Shown in pieces: positions 63,564 to 64,000 of a stretch of 64,000 nucleotides of DNA. The DNA is from Verrucomicrobiota bacterium (lineage in GTDB: Bacteria; Chlamydiota; Chlamydiia; Chlamydiales; Rhabdochlamydiaceae). The notes under the pieces are model-generated. The model had not been told where the DNA came from. It saw only the letters and a list, made by a program, of their open reading frames with translations, and searched no databases. Every line of letters begins with the position of its first letter. Within the stretch, counting starts at the first letter, position 1. Location: NCBI GenBank assembly GCA_018239715.1, contig JAFEGW010000009.1, positions 62,001 to 126,000 on the forward strand. Direction: 5' to 3'. The position numbers were made by a program, and so were the translations under genes.

Positions 63564-64000
63564 TTAGGTCAATTCGAGAGGAAACAACGCTTTGAAATGA
63601 TCCAACGTCACTAAATGGTGGTTCTCCATGAGATAGACTTCATGGGGATGGATAATCTCGCAGAGGTTTTTGAGGCTTTCGCATTTGAGAACGACGAAAT
63701 CCACTTCTGCAATCGAAGACAGGAGGGAGACAAATTCTTCATCGGGGTTTTCATCCCGGATATAGACGATGAGCTTGGTATCCCTTTCCCGTGACGAGAG
63801 TTGACGTATGCTGCGGAAAAGCGCGGTGGTGATTCCATGGGAGCTGTAGAGGCCCAGGACGCAATACCGTTTATTTTTGAGGGCTTCTTGGAGAGCAAAA
63901 AGGTGCTCTTCATCGAAGACTTTATTATCGACGTCGTATTCGAGAAGCCGCACAGCTAGATCGGAAAGGTTGATCCGCGCGCAGCCGAGCCTTTCAATGG
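63564..64000 (-). CDS. Hypothetical protein, 5' end beyond the window
   Basis: The reading frame continues past position 64000 without a start; at least 145 codons are visible. Residues include RLLEYDVDNKVFDEEHLFAL, then YCVLGLYSSHGITTALFRSI, IVYIRDENPDEEFVSLLSS, VDFVVLKCESLKNLCEIIHP and HLVTLDHFKALFPLELT. The alternation of strands and helices suggests an alpha/beta fold, perhaps a Rossmann-type or receiver-like domain. I do not recognise the family. A GTG at 63953 is in frame but is probably internal. Confidence 0.65.
   Translation of the reverse strand, partial: IERLGCARINLSDLAVRLLEYDVDNKVFDEEHLFALQEALKNKRYCVLGLYSSHGITTALFRSIRQLSSRERDTKLIVYIRDENPDEEFVSLLSSIAEVDFVVLKCESLKNLCEIIHPHEVYLMENHHLVTLDHFKALFPLELT

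Noticed and set aside
1-64000. Search for tRNA and rRNA genes and intact insertion sequences
   Set aside because: No T-loop/acceptor combination, rRNA segment or transposase was recognised by eye. A dedicated scan (tRNAscan, Infernal) would be decisive.

Overview
This window comes from a chlamydia outside the genus Chlamydia, most likely a member of the Parachlamydiales-type environmental lineages. The evidence is gene order. From memory, rpsA-nusA-infB-rbfA-truB-ribF-ychF-sctU-sctV-sctW-chaperone-malQ-rpmB-PLD matches the C. trachomatis block running from CT098 down to CT084. Family or species cannot be fixed from sequence reading alone. Housekeeping genes look GC-moderate, and several accessory genes (27270-28679, 51063-52844, 43132-44376, 1697-4080) look clearly AT-richer.

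Layout: 1-1644 holds a partial unknown gene and a single-domain aspartokinase. 1697-4080 holds three tandem paralogous membrane proteins related to M48 peptidases. 4437-12914 is the translation operon (rpsA, then after a terminator nusA, infB, rbfA, truB, a shortened ribF, ychF), followed by rlmL. 14024-19918 is an accessory insertion between ychF/rlmL and the type III secretion genes. It carries an AbiE-type toxin-antitoxin pair whose toxin is fused to ankyrin repeats, a DUF3096 protein, two transporters and a TPR protein. 20105-26959 is the type III cluster (sctU, sctV, sctW, chaperone), split by a decayed Sel1-repeat gene and a secreted protein.

27270-36510 mixes malQ with candidate secreted or effector proteins, including two eukaryotic-like kinases. 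36705-43118 holds clpB, sthA, rpmB, a PLD-family protein and a MarC protein. 43132-46833 holds an HExxH protein, an MFS transporter and a lipoprotein related to D-amino acid oxidase with permuted motif order. 46775-50934 is a tight peptidoglycan operon, nagZ-murT-gatD-mtgA. 51063-59030 has a nuclease-like protein, truA, map and two paralogous proteins with an Inc-like double hydrophobic hairpin and a C-terminal BTB-like domain. 59108-64000 has a coiled-coil protein, an M20 peptidase, htpX and secreted hypotheticals.

The strongest candidates for new biology are these: (1) the AbiEii-ankyrin fusion with a promoter bracketed by two operators whose half-site recurs upstream of the next genes; (2) the membrane-anchored BTB pair, possibly inclusion-membrane adaptors for host cullin-3; (3) a MurT-GatD/MtgA/NagZ peptidoglycan module in a chlamydia; (4) the circularly permuted D-amino acid oxidase-like lipoprotein; and (5) a hairpin that sequesters the Shine-Dalgarno sequence of a secreted protein gene at 62701-62749. 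No rRNA, tRNA, CRISPR array or intact transposable element was recognised.
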